Shown: piece by piece, positions 18,176 through 28,776 of the stretch
Layout: each line of letters starts with the position of its first letter
Numbering within the stretch: the first letter of the stretch is position 1
Assembly: GCA_003427395.1 (NCBI GenBank)
Contig: BFEA01000119.1
Coordinates: 3,020,813-3,049,588, forward strand
Length of the DNA stretch: 28,776 bases
Reading direction: 5' to 3'
DNA from: Chara braunii
Lineage: Eukaryota; Streptophyta; Charophyceae; Charales; Characeae
Translations under genes and position numbers: made by a program
Notes under the pieces: generated by a model
The model's input: the letters and a program-made list of their open reading frames with translations, nothing else
The model's database searches: none
What the model was told of the DNA's origin: nothing

Positions 18176-21100
18176 TGTCGGGCGACTGCCTACCAGCCGA
18201 ACACGGCGCTTTCACAAAACTGAGGAATTTTATGGCGATGTTTCTTTCAAGATTCCATTTTTTTTAATGAACGTTTGAGATTGTGTGGTTTAGCTGTGTT
18301 CCTGGGTTGTTTGGTTGTCTCACTAACCCTTGGAGGAACAGGAATGACAATCCGGAAGATGCTCGAGCGGGGACATGTGCGGACTGAGAAACGAGAGAAT
18401 CCAAAGGGTCTATCAAGAAGAGAGGGGAAAGCAGCAAGCTCGTATCCGGAGGGAGTGGTGTGAGACCACGATCAGAAATGGATCGACCGTCGAATGGGGT
18501 GTTTTGTGAAGGAACGGTGTGGTCATCAAGGCGCCCTTTTCAGCATGACCAGCGAGAATGGCTTCGCAACTTAAAGAAATCAGTTTTAGGGCGTCCCGCG
18601 ATGGCCCGGTATGCCGGCAAGTCCTCTCCGACATAAGCTAAGAGGTGCCGAACTCCAACGCTAAGAGAAATGGGAGCATGAGGCCTGGTGCAAGCAGCTA
18701 CAAATTAGACCAGCTTCGGGAGTGGCGATAAAATGGAAGAACGAATCAGGGGGCAAAACGGCTGGTGGGGCCAAGCTTAGTCGATGAAAAAGTCGGTCTC
18801 TCATCCCCTCATTTGCGGCGGTGGCCATGAAGAGCTGCGCAGTACGCCCGAACCGTGGTGGTCAGATTAGAAATGATGACGGGGAGGAGGTGACAATTTT
18901 GGGGATGCTGCCATGTTTTCACAAGGTCTGCTGGGCTGGACGTCGCCACCGCTCTCCGACAGGATCCCCTGATAAGAAGAAGGGAGGGACTTGACCCTGG
19001 AAGAAGCTGAAGCGATCGGAGACAAAAGGAAGCCTAAATTGGAGAGCAAGGAGAAGGGTAAGATCGGATGCATGCAAACCAACAAACGGGAAGGGGGGGG
19101 ACTCCGGGTAAAGGCACCTACACGGACAAGGCAAGGTTGGCTAAGTCCGGTGTTGGGGAGGTAGGCGAACAGGCAGCCATGGAGCGGCGGGAAGTTGGAA
19201 CCTCCCGACCAAAAACAAAAAATGCGGTTACAAATTGGGTGCGCGCGTCATAACCGCCCGAACCAAGACTGAACGGTACGGGGGGGCCAGCTGACGAACG
19301 AGAAGGTGAGGCCCTCGATCCGACAGACCGATGCAGGGATTGGTGTCATTGTAGGAGACGGATGCGAGAGAAAGGGGGGGTGGAAGAAAGAGGGGATGAG
19401 GGGGTTGACGAAAGAGGAAGCGAGAAAGATGAAAATTTTAGACCGGCTACTCGATGAAGCATTGGACAAACCAAGGACGAAGCGGGAAGGATCGATCTCA
19501 CTACCAGCGCAAGAAGAGATATCATTGGAGGAGAAGGACGCGAAGGGTGGGGGATTGAGGAAGGAAGGTGGAAGAAAAAGGATGAGGAAACTAGCGAAGG
19601 AAGAGGCGGGAAAAATTGAAAATTTGGACCAATATTTCAGGCTTACCGCTCAATGGAGCATCGGAAGAGCCAAGGATGAAAGGAGAGGTAACAACGGGAA
19701 GCGAGAGAAAAGAAAAGTATAAATGTGGAGGGGGAGAAAACGGACTTGGGATCAGAGAAGGGAGAGAGAAAGGAAGAGAGCGGGAGGGAGAGAGAGGGAG
19801 GGAGTGCACGGGTGCGCACGGTTCTCGGGTCTCGCATACGTGGAGGGGATCCCGCGACGAAGAGCACAGGCGGTCCGCGGTCGTAGGTGCGATCGTATTC
19901 GCAAGTGCGCGAAGGTACAGGCGCGTCCCCGCGTTCGACCTGACACTCAAAGTTGGTGCTCACGAGGCCTCACGGAGAACGGTGCACCGGAGGAGGGGCG
20001 AACAAAGTCACCGGTCGGATCGTTCGGCAGTTGACAGGTGACTGCCGCTCCGAATTAGCGCCCGAGAGAGAGAGAGAGGGAAAGAGAGAGGTGAGGCAAG
20101 AAAAGGGAGAGGGAAAAAGAGATCAGAGAGACAAAGAACGAGAGGGACATAGCGGCCGAGGGCGAGGGTCACATCCCGGAGGACCTCGGCGGGTGTACGG
20201 GTGCGGGAAACCGGGCAAGCTCCGTAGGCGCTATTCGTGCCATAGCCACCGATATGCGAACGGACTTCGAACGGAGCTCGTCCCGGTGTGGGTACCTTTT
20301 CTCGCTCGCTTGCTGTGGATTCCGCAGTGTGCAAGCCACGAGGGTGACGGTATCCGTCCGCACGTATGCTACAACGATGTTGAGGTAAGTCGGGTTGTGC
20401 TGAGGTCGGAACTGGTGTCGTACGTAGACAAACGCGTCGACGTGGTCGTCGTCATCGTCTTCGAAGAAGAGCCGCTTTTCTAGTCGTCGGGAGGCTACGC
20501 CTTGCTGCGCGTTACGAATTCGGTGCACGCGAGAGATCAGGCACAGGCCGTCGCTATCACGCGGTCATGGGAAGGTGGGCTGCTACGAAGGCGTGCTAGT
20601 GTGCTTCGACCGTTGTGCGCAAGGTGGACCAGCCAGGTTCATTCGCTGCGCACTGTTGCTCATGCGCGCAAGCTCACGAGTTTGGCGCCCTTGCACCGTC
20701 GTAAGGTCGTTGCTTACGAGTTTCCTCCGCGTGTCAAAAGTCGCAATCGTAGGAGACGCCTGGGGTTGAAACCGAGCCAGCGACTTTCGTCCGCCGGTGA
20801 GGCCGCATCGTTGATGGGACGCAAGTGAGCGGGGACTGGCTCGACGAAAACTGACGTCGCCCGACAATCGGATTGGAGATCACTGGAAATAGACCCGCGC
20901 GAGCCGAGAGAGAGGAAGGGTGGAAAGGACAAAGAAGAAGAAGTAAAGGAGTAAGAGATTACGACGGGACCTAAGAAAGAGATAAGAAGGAGAGAAAAAA
21001 AAAAGGGGGGGGGGGNAGAGAGAAGAGAGAGAGGGAGATAGGAAAGAGATGTGAGTTGTTGGGGCAAGGGAGCGCCATCGAAGGAAGTTCGACCTCGCGC

Positions 21101-22243
21101 TTCTGGCAGGCGGGTCGTGTTGACCATGTTAACTCGAGTTCCTGTCTCGTTCCTTCGGATACAGATCATTTGATTTCTGGCAAGAAGTCCAAGCTCTCAT
21201 GACCTATTATCATCGGGACGTTGCAGCATGTCGTCTTCGCCCCTCCAGTTGCAGATCATTTGATGATGGCTAGAGTTCGAGCTCGTTGTAACGCGTTCAC
21301 TTGAGTTACGGTTTCGCTCTGTCGGATGTAGATCGTTGGGTTGAGTTAAAACTCTCTTCTCTTATGGACTGTTCTTGTCGGGTCGTTGCAGCATGTTGGC
21401 TTGAGTCCCAGTCTTATTCTTTCAGAAGCAGATCCTTCTATTCCTGCAGGAGTTCGAGCTCCTTTTGTCTACTATTTACTCTCCTCGGATCGCAACAGCA
21501 TATTGACTTAAGTCCCAGTCTGATTCCGACCCAGATTGTTTGAGCTCGGCTCTTTCACTCTTTCTGACGCCGGTACGGGGGGGGTTTCGGGAGCTTCCGT
21601 GAGATACTGGTCGGGCCACCTTATTCAGGTGTGGCAACTCGGATACGGGATAGTTTCCCTTTTTGGGCGGACGTCCTCGAGCTCACGAGCAGTAGGGCTT
21701 TTACGGAGCCTAGCCAGCGGTGGGCTTGGGCCCGTCCGCTGAAGCTCAAACTACTCTGGGAGTCTGGGACTATTTACTTTCGCGATGACTGCTTGAGTCC
21801 GGATGAAGACCTTCGTTGCTCTCTTTATTCCTTCTTTTGCAAATCGCAGTTCAGTTCTTTTATTCGGGTCCATTTGAAAAAATTGTTTGGGACTCCTTCG
21901 TTCGCAAATCGCAGTTAAGTTGTTTTCTTCGGGTTCATTTGAAAAAGTTGTTTCCTGTGTGGGATTCCTTCCTTTGCAGATCGCAGTTAAGTTATATTCT
22001 CCGGGTCCATTTGAAAAAATTGTTTTCAGTTTGGGTCTCCTTCTTTTGCGAAACCGCAGTTCCGTCATTCTCTTCGAGTCCACTTGGAAAAACTGTTCAG
22101 AAGCAGGCTCCTTCAGAACCAACCAGAAGTCCTAAAACCGCCTAAATTGGAAGGGAGACAGACAGTCAGCAAGGGGCTCTCTGAACTACCAGTTGCAGGT
22201 CCCGCAGCGACTAGTAGGGATCAAAAGGGAAAATTGACCGACA
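18176..22243 (+). repeat. 3' long terminal repeat
   Basis: Second copy of 691-4670. It starts TGTCGGGCGA and ends GACCGACA, and is followed by ACGT. It is 4068 bp long and retains the canonical TG start that the other copy has lost. It carries an extra GA-rich and CG-rich block just after its TATA box. One undetermined base (N) lies at 21016 in a G run, so the assembly is uncertain there. The final ~400 bp carry the same four-unit ~63-bp array as the 5' LTR. Confidence 0.93.
19718..19724 (+). promoter_or_regulatory. TATA box of the 3' LTR
   Basis: TATAAAT at the position equivalent to 2228-2234, after an A-rich run. Sequence upstream is well conserved between the LTRs, while sequence immediately downstream is not. 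Confidence 0.45.
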
Positions 22244-22356
22244 ACGTGCGTTGGAGTCCGCGTGCGAGCTGCGCTGTGCCATCTTGCTTCACCCTCATCC
22301 TCCATCTCCATCTCTATCTCAGGCGAAACACCTCACCTGGTGGGTCTGCCACACAC
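22244..22356. other. Right flanking DNA between element and satellite
   Basis: Begins ACGT, the presumed right target-site copy, followed by GCGTTGGAGTCCGCG and then a pyrimidine-rich stretch (CATCCTCCATCTCCATCTC). No gene seen. Joining the two flanks at ACGT gives two similar 14-16 bp units starting TTGGAGT, which suggests an uninterrupted original site. Confidence 0.5.
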
Positions 22357-25300
22357 TCTCAAGCTTGAAAACTTAAAGATCAAAGTAACGATTTACAATG
22401 GAGTAAGGGTATTGACAATGCATGAGAAAAAGATGATCACAAAACTAGAATGAATAGTAATCAAAATTGCGATTTACAACGGAGTTAGGAAATGGACAAT
22501 GTATGAGAAAAATACGATCAGAACACTGGAATGAGCACGAATGAAATCAACAATTTACAACTAAGTGAGGAAATTAACAAAACATGAAGAGAAGAGAAAG
22601 AATCTCACTCTAAAGCTTCAAAACTCAGGGATCAAAGCAGCGATTTACAATCGAGTGAGAAAATGGAAAATGTATAAAAAAAAGATGATCACCATACTAG
22701 AATAAGCAAGAATTAAAGTAGCGATTTACAACAAAGTGAAGAAATTGACAAAACATGAAGACAGAGTTGGAACATTTCACTCCCTAGCCTAAAATTTTAA
22801 AGATCAAGGAAGCGATTTACAATGTTGGGAGAAAATGGACAACGAATGATAAAAACATGATCACAACACTAGAATGAGTAACAACCAAAGACGCAATTTA
22901 CAACCAAGTGAACAAATTGACAAAACATAGAGAAAGAGTCAGAGAATCTCATTCCCAAGCTACAAAATTCAAACATCAAAGCATAGATTTACAATGGAGT
23001 GAAGAAATAGACAATGCATGAGGAAAATATAATCACAACACCAGAACGAACAACAATTAAAGTAACGATTTACAACCAGGTGAGAAAATTGACAAAATAT
23101 AGAGATACGATTAAAAGAATCTCACTCCAAATCTTGAAAACTCAAGGATGAAGGTAACGATTTACAATTGAGTGAGGAATGAACAATTCATGAAAGAAAA
23201 ATTATCACAACACTAGAGTGATCAATAATTACAGTAACGATTCACAACCAAATGAAGAAATTGACAAAACATAGAAAGAGAGTTAGGGAATCTCACTTCC
23301 AAGTTTAAAGACTCAAAGATCAAAGCAACGATTTACAATGGAGTTGGGAAATGGACAATGCATGAGGAAAAAATGATCACAACACTAGACTTAGCAAGAC
23401 TCGAAGAAGCAATTTACAACCAATTGGATAAATTGACAAAACATAGGGAGAGAGTTAGAGAATATTTCTTCAAATGATTGAAAATTAAGATATCAAAGTA
23501 ACAACTTACAATGGAGTGAGGAAATGGACAATGCATGAGGAAAAGATTATCACAATACTAGTATAAAAAAAAATTAAAAAAAACGTTTTAAAAACAAGTG
23601 AAGAAAATGACAAAACATGCAGAGAGAGTGAAACAATCTAACTCTCAAACTTGAAAACTCAAAGATGAAGTAGCGATTTACAATGGAGTGAGTAAATGGA
23701 CAATGCAAAAATGAAAAAATGATCACGATACCGGAATGAGCAAGAATAAAAGTAGCCCTTTACAACCAAGTGAAAAAATTGACAAAACATGGAGAAAAGG
23801 TGAGGGAATATTACTATGAAGACTGGAAAACACAAAGATCAAAGTAGCGATTTACAATGGCGTGGGGAAATAAACAATCCATGAAAAAAAAATGATCACA
23901 ACACCAAACTGAGCAAGAATCAAAGTAGTGATTTACAACCAAGTGAGACAATTCACAAAATATGGAGACAAAGTTAAAATTTTTCACTCCAGAGCTTGAA
24001 AACTCAAAGATCAAAGTAAAATTTAACAGTGCAGTGCGGGAATGGACAGTGCATGACGAAAAGATGATCACAACACTAGAATGAGCAGGAATCAAAGCAG
24101 CGATTTACAACCAAGTCAAGAAATTCACAAAATATTAAGAAAATGGAAGAATCTCACTCTCATACTTGGAAACTCAAAGATCAAAGTAGCGATTTAAAAT
24201 GGCGTGAGGAAATTGATAATGCATAAGAAAAATATAATCACAACACTAGAATGAGGAAATATCATAGCAGATATTTACAACAACTTGAAAAAATAGACAA
24301 AACACAGAAAGAGAGTTAGCGAATCTCGCTCCCAAGCTTAAAATTCAAAAAAATGATTTACAATGGAGAGAGGAAATTGACAATGCATGAGGAAAATATG
24401 ATCAGAACACTATAATGGGCAAGAATCAAAGCAGCGACAACGAAGTGAGAAAATTGACAAAATAGGGAGTGAAGAGTGAAAACAATTCACTCCAAAGCTT
24501 GAAAACTCAGGGATCAAAGTAACGATTTATAATTGAGTGAGAAAATGGGCAATGAATAAGGAAACGATGATTACAACACTAGAATGAGAAAGAATTGAAT
24601 TAGCAATTTACAACCAGGTGGATAAATGAACAAAACATAGAAAGCGAGTTAGAGAATCTCACTCCCAAGCTTGAAAACTCAGAGATCAAAGAAGCGGTTT
24701 ACAATGGAGGGAGAAAATAGACAATACACGAAAAAAATATGATCACAATACTGTAATGAGCGAGAATCAAAGCAGCAATTTAAAACCAATCCGAAAAATT
24801 GACAAAACATGAAAAGAGAGTGAGAGAATCTCATTTCCAAGGATTTAAAACTGAGAGATCAAAATAGCAATTTACAATGGAGTGAGGACGTGGATAAAGC
24901 ATGAGGAAAAAATGGTCACAAGTATTAGAATGAGCAAGAATCAAATAGTTTTTAATAACCATGTAAAAAAATTGGCAAAACATGGAAAGAGAGTAAAAAA
25001 ATTTGACTCTCGGGCTTGAAAACTCAAAGATCGAAGTAACGATTTACACTGAGTGGGTAAATGGACAATGCATGAGAACGAAACGATCACAATGCTATAA
25101 TGAGAAAGAATCAAAGTAGCAATTTACAACCAAGTGAAAAATTTGACAGAACATAGAGAGAGGATTAGAGAATCTCACTCCCAAGCTAGAAAACTAAAAA
25201 CTCAAAATAGTGATTTACAATGGAGTGAGGAAATGGATAATGCATGAGGAAAATTTGATCACAACACTACATGAGCAAGAATAAAATAAGCGATTTAAAA

Positions 25301-26620
25301 CAAAATGAGAAAATTGACAAAAACATGAAGAAAAAATTGAAAGAATCGAACTTTGAAGCTTGAAAACTTCAGGATCAAAGTAGCAATTTACAATTTAGTG
25401 AGGAATGAAAAATGCATGAGGAAAAGATGATCACAATACTAGAACGATCAAGAATTAAATCATCGATTTACAACCAAGTGCAAAAATTGACAAAACATAG
25501 AGAGAGAATTAGAGAATCTCGCTACCAAGCTTGAAAACTTAGAGATCAAATAGCATAGTAATAGCACCTGCTAATACTGGAAGTGACAATAAAAGCAGCG
25601 CTTTACAGTAGGGGGAGGAAATAAACAATGCATGAGAAAAATATGATCATAACACTAGAATGAGTAAGAAACAAAGTAGCAATTTACAACGAATTAGATA
25701 AATTAACAAAACATGGTAAGATAATAAGAGAATTTCACTTCCAAGGATTGAAAAATGAGAGATCAACGTAGCAATTCACAATGGATTGGCGAAATAAACA
25801 ATGCATGAGGAAAAAATATCAAAATACTTGAATAAGTATGAATCAAAAAAATGTTTTATAACCAAGTGAAAAAATTAACAAAACACAGCGAGAGAGTGAA
25901 ACAATCTCACTACCAAGCTTAAAAATTGAAAGATCAAAGTAGTGATTTACATTGGAGTGAGTAAATGGGCAACGCATGATTAAAAAATAATCACAATACT
26001 AGAATGAGCATGAATCAAAGTAGCGATTCACATCCAAATAAAAAAATTGATAAAACATGGAGAAGCATTGAGGGAATATAATCCCAAAACTTTAAAACTC
26101 AAGGATCAAAGTAGCAATTTACAATGGAGTGAGGAAATGGACAATGCATGAAAAAATGATCATAACAACTAAATGAACAAGAATCAAAATAGCGATTTAC
26201 AACCAAGTGAGGAAATTCACAAAGCATGGAGAGAGAGGAAAACAATCTCACTCCCAAACTTGAAAACTCAAAGATCAAAGTAACGGTTTACAATGGAGTG
26301 AAGGAATTGACAATTCGTGAGGAAAAGATGATCACAACACTCGAATGAGAAAAAATCACAGCATAAATTTACAACCACGTGAAAAATTGAACAAGACACA
26401 AAAGGAGTCCCAAAGTTAGAGAATCTCACTCCTAAGCTAGAAAACTTAAAGATCAAAGTAGGGATTTTTAATGGAGTGAGGAAATAGACAATGCATGAGG
26501 AAAATATGATCACAACACTAGAATGAGCAAGAATCGAACTAGCGATAACGAAGTGAGGAAATTGATAAAACATGAAGTGAAGAGTAAAACAATCTCACTC
26601 CAAAGCTTGAAAACTCAATG
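22357..26620. repeat. ~172-bp A-rich satellite array, dimeric monomer
   Basis: About 24 tandem units with a typical spacing of 172 bp, measured between successive GATTTACAATGGAGTGAGG blocks. Each unit is two related halves: half A (~82 bp) has GATTTACAATGGAGTGAGG, ATGGACAATGCATGAGG and TGATCACAACACTAGAATGAGC; half B (~90 bp) has GATTTACAACCAAGTGAG, AATTGACAAAACAT and AATCTCACTCCCAAGCTTG. Both halves begin (A)TCAAAGTAGCGATTTACAA. Units differ by frequent substitutions and small indels, so the array is not freshly homogenised. One unit at about 25555-25600 has a ~45-bp insertion. The first half-unit at the left edge is out of phase (A followed directly by A). The length suits one nucleosome. 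A centromeric or pericentromeric location is inference. Confidence 0.92.
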
Positions 26621-26889
26621 ATAAGAAAAACTACGTTACTAACTGTCTGATGGGGAGACTTCTGCCCCGGACGTCTCTAGGAGACGGTGCGGGGGAAGTT
26701 GTTCGGGATTCCGAACAACCGTTCTTTTGCCCCACCCCCCCCCGAAAAAAACAAGTGGGGGGGTCCGCGCACTACCAGGTGACCCCCTCCAAAAACGTTG
26801 AGAGCATTCTAAGCAAAATAAAAAATAAAAAATAGAAATAGGGTTTGGGGTGTGTGGGGGGGGGTGGGCTGGGTGGCTGGGGGGTTTCA
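26621..26889. other. Hairpin-rich and G-rich spacer
   Basis: After the satellite ends, CGTCTC-TAG-GAGACG (26672-26686) and GTTGTTCGG-GATT-CCGAACAAC (26698-26719) form perfect short hairpins. C9 and G7 runs follow. An A-rich stretch is followed by a G-run tract (26841-26884) with at least five G runs of three or more. No gene is supported. The minus-strand frame here is low-complexity Pro/Leu at one end. Confidence 0.6.
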
Positions 26890-27380
26890 ATGGAGGGGCC
26901 ACTGCTGCAGTTATTAACTTTAGCACATGCAACAATTGCTGCTGCTTTGTCTGATGCAGCAGTTGCGGTAGGTGCAGCAATTGCTGCATGTACACCATCC
27001 ACTACACCAATTGCAGTAGGTGCAACAATTGCTGCATGTACACCATCCACTACACCAGATGCAGCAGGTGCAACAGTTGTTGCATGTACACCATCTGCTG
27101 CCAGTCCCCTCCACTTCGAGGTAAGTGACAGACTGAATGAGTTACAGAGCGACTGACCGACTAACTGACTGACTTACAGACTGATGGCATGCCTGGGTAA
27201 GTTATTGTGTGACTGACCAACTTACAAACCAACTCAATGACACACGCACACACACACACCCATACACACAAACTACAACAACATTTGCATTTGCAGAAGA
27301 CGGTTGCACATTGTTCTTGCGATTTCAATTTTCAAGCACGACAAACAAATGAGAGAGAAGCGCAACCAATGCACTGCTAA
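26890..27380 (+). CDS. Possible two-exon small gene (104 aa), unrecognised
   Basis: ATG 26890 opens a frame of 77 codons to GAG|GTAAGT at 27120/27121, a strong phase-0 donor. CATTTGCATTTGCAG ends at 27296 as acceptor after a 176-bp intron containing CA repeats. Exon 2 (27297-27380) adds 27 codons and a TAA. Exon 1 encodes three copies of a 16-residue repeat, (A/D)AVGA(A/T)IAACTPSTTP-like, from a 48-bp minisatellite, preceded by a partial copy. The product is Ala/Thr-rich with a Cys in each repeat and no known domain. If not spliced, the frame ends at 27156. The gene model rests only on splice signals and open frame; an expressed repeat-rich peptide or chance are both possible. Confidence 0.3.
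26965..27108 (+). repeat. 48-bp minisatellite, three units
   Basis: Units 26965-27012, 27013-27060 and 27061-27108 are exactly 48 bp and start GC(G/A)G(T/C)AGGTGCA(G/A)CA. The first two differ at only a few sites; the third diverges at its end. The length is a multiple of three, so the frame is kept. Confidence 0.85.
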
Positions 27381-27426
27381 TGCATCAGCATATAGAGTTC
27401 AACTGTTAACTTCAACAATGAGATGC

Positions 27427-27428
<2 letters not shown>

Positions 27429-27479
<51 letters not shown>
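27429..27479. repeat. (CT)n microsatellite
   Basis: About 25 uninterrupted CT dinucleotides. Confidence 0.95.
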
Positions 27480-27482
<3 letters not shown>

Positions 27483-27488
27483 CCGACA

Positions 27489-27779
27489 ATAGAGGAGGAG
27501 GAGGAGGAGGAGGAGGAGGAGGTCCTGATGGAGGAGGTGCCGATGGAGGAGGAGGAGGAGGTCCGGATGGAGGAGGTCCCGATGGAGGAGGAGGAGGAGG
27601 ACGAGGACGAGGTCCCGACGAGCAGGAGGAGGAGGTCCCGACGAGCAGGAGGAGGAGGTCCTGACGAGGAGGAGGAGGAGGTCCCGATGAAGGAGGAGGT
27701 CCTGACGAGGAGGAGGAGGAGGTCCCGATGGAGGAGGAGGAGGTGGTCCCGACGATGGAGGAGGAGGTCCCGGCGAATC
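27489..27779. repeat. (GGA)n / GGTCCCGACGA minisatellite, left block
   Basis: Irregular units of several GGA triplets followed by GGTCC(C/T)GA(C/T)GA(G/T). The plus strand is almost all purine apart from the TCC(C/T) inserts. It is open in several frames on both strands because the units contain few stop codons. Poly-Glu (plus) or Pro/Ser (minus) products are not evidence of a gene. Confidence 0.92.
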
Positions 27780-27785
27780 CGACCG

Positions 27786-28014
27786 ATCAATCAATCAATC
27801 AATCCCGTCGAATATATTTATTCGACAGGATCTTGACTGTTCAAGATCCTATCGAATCAATAGATTCGACGAGATTCCTTGACAATCAATGAATCAATCA
27901 ATGAATCAATCAATCAATTAAGGAATCCTGTTGAATCTATTGATTCGATGGGATCTTGAACTGTCAAGATCTTGTCGAATCAATAGATTCGACGGGATTG
28001 ATTGATTGATTGAT
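27786..28014. repeat. 229-bp nested palindrome (95-bp arms)
   Basis: 27786-27880 pairs with 27920-28014 in inverted orientation. I count 87 of 95 positions matching by hand, with a 39-bp loop of (AATC)-type repeats. Each arm is itself made of dyads: TCGAATCTATTGATTCGA-type palindromes on both sides of GATCTTGAC-N-GTTCAAGATC. It lies between two blocks of the same GGA minisatellite and has no coding capacity. Confidence 0.88.
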
Positions 28015-28094
28015 TGCGACAGTATAGGCGGAAAAAAAAAAAAAAAAAGGAGGAGAGCGGGGGTTGTGACATCTACAACGATTCGATTCGATAT

Positions 28095-28174
28095 TCTGGC
28101 GAGATGGAGGAGGAGGAGGAGGAGGTCCCGATGAGGAGGAGGAGGAGGTGGAGGTCCCAATAATAGAGGAGGAG

Positions 28175-28205
<31 letters not shown>

Positions 28206-28776
28206 TGGAGGAGGAGGAGGAGGAGGAGGAGGTCTGGACGAGGAGGAGGTCCCGACGAGGAGGAGGAGGAGGAGGAGAAGGAGGACGTCCTGATGAGGAG
28301 GACGGGGAGGAGGACGAGGAGGAGAAGGTCCTGATGGAGGAGGAGGTCCTGATGGAGGAGGAGGAGGAGGTCCCGACGATGGAGGAGGTCCCGACGATGG
28401 AGGAGGAGGAGGTCCCGACGAGGAGGTGGAGGAGGTCCCAACGAGGAGGAGGAGGAGGAGGTCCAGGCGAGGAGGAGAAGGAGGTCCCAACGAGGAGGAA
28501 GAGGCTGTCCCGAGGAGGAGGAGGAGGAGGTCCCGACGAGTAGGAGGTCCCGATGGAGGAGGAGGTCTCGATGGAGGAGGAGGAGGAGGTCCCGGCGATG
28601 GAGGAGGAGGAGGAGGTCCCGACGATGGAGAAGGAGAAGGAGAAGGAGGAGCAAGAGGAGGAGGTGGTAGAGGAGGGGGAAGAGGAGGAGGAGGAAGTCC
28701 CGACAATGAAGGAGGAGGAGGTTCCGAGAATGGAGGAGGAGGACGAGGACGAGGAGGAGGAGGAGGAGGAGGAGGA
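28095..28776. repeat. (GGA)n / GGTCCCGACGA minisatellite, right block
   Basis: Same unit type and orientation as the left block. It runs to the window end and probably continues beyond. Shorter spacer variants (GGTCTGGACGA, GGTCCAGGCGA) appear. A pure A run precedes it at about 28031-28048. No gene called. Confidence 0.92.

Larger units (their letters stand above)
691..22243 (+). mobile_element. Giant decayed Ty3/gypsy-order LTR retrotransposon (~21.5 kb)
   Basis: Two ~4-kb direct repeats flank an internal region with gag, protease, RT, RNase H and integrase in that order, the Ty3/gypsy (Metaviridae) arrangement. The LTR ends are TGTCGG (TATCGG in the left copy) and CCGACA, a 6-bp inverted repeat. 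ACGT occurs directly outside both ends (687-690 and 22244-22247). A 19-nt tRNA-Asp primer site begins 3 nt inside the left LTR. The internal region is ~13.5 kb, of which ~7.3 kb lies between the primer site and gag. LTR copies compared by eye differ at about 7-10% in two sampled stretches, so the insertion is old. All pol domains are broken by stops or frameshifts. An alternative left edge for the LTR, at 17996 in the right copy, is discussed under the polypurine tract. Confidence 0.93.

Noticed and set aside
691-22243. An envelope-like gene or a second nested element inside the retrotransposon
   Set aside because: No signal peptide or transmembrane pair is seen in the accessory ORFs, there is no coding region between integrase and the 3' LTR, and I see no second pair of LTRs.
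23814-24095. Short minus-strand frames within the satellite (also 26268-26573)
   Set aside because: They span single satellite units, are not open in neighbouring units and have no ATG-to-stop conservation.
22357-26620. Regular repeats considered as a CRISPR array
   Set aside because: There are no unique spacers between short constant repeats. The whole 172-bp unit repeats, in an LTR-element and intron context that is eukaryotic.
28148-28543. Poly-Glu plus-strand frame
   Set aside because: Simple-repeat translation with no non-repetitive part.
27918-28706. 262-residue Pro/Ser/Leu-rich minus-strand frame resembling extensin
   Set aside because: It is generated by the GGA minisatellite, which is open in several frames on both strands, and it runs into the palindrome. 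No signal peptide or regular SPPPP motif.

Overview
The window looks like heterochromatic nuclear DNA of a green plant, either a land plant or a charophyte alga. The evidence is a primer-binding site matching the 3' end of plant tRNA-Asp(GUC), a Ty3/gypsy-order polyprotein, GT-AG intron signals, a nucleosome-length satellite and long simple repeats. No intact host gene of known function is visible. The exact organism is inference; the 'F-L-D-D-F-P-I-K-G' reverse transcriptase signature is unlike the usual angiosperm Ty3 form.

Layout: 1-690 is flanking DNA with an 89-bp duplication. 691-22243 is one giant, decayed LTR retrotransposon of about 21.5 kb. Its two ~4-kb LTRs (691-4670 and 18176-22243) have matching TGTCGG...CCGACA ends, a 4-bp ACGT flanking repeat and a 19-nt tRNA-Asp primer site at 4674. 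The internal order is leader, weak ORF, probable intron (5776-6305), a tandem run of eight or nine accessory ORFs (6369-11481), gag (12038-13457), protease, RT, RNase H, integrase and a very basic tail (to 17910). 22357-26620 is an A-rich satellite with a ~172-bp period made of two diverged halves. 26621-27428 holds a hairpin, a G-run tract and a small possibly spliced ORF with a 48-bp minisatellite. 27429-28776 is (CT)n and (GGA)n/GGTCCCGACGA repeats, interrupted by a 229-bp nested palindrome.

The most unusual part is the cargo between the primer site and gag. At least six tandem units of about 0.5-0.85 kb encode diverged members of one unrecognised protein family. Neighbouring members change reading frame at stop/start overlaps (TGATG, ATGA). 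The element is dead: gag-pol carries frameshifts, stops and two Asp-to-Asn changes in RNase H. Most lesions can be explained by C-to-T transitions, as expected for long-methylated DNA. The integrase DD35E and RT aspartates survive.
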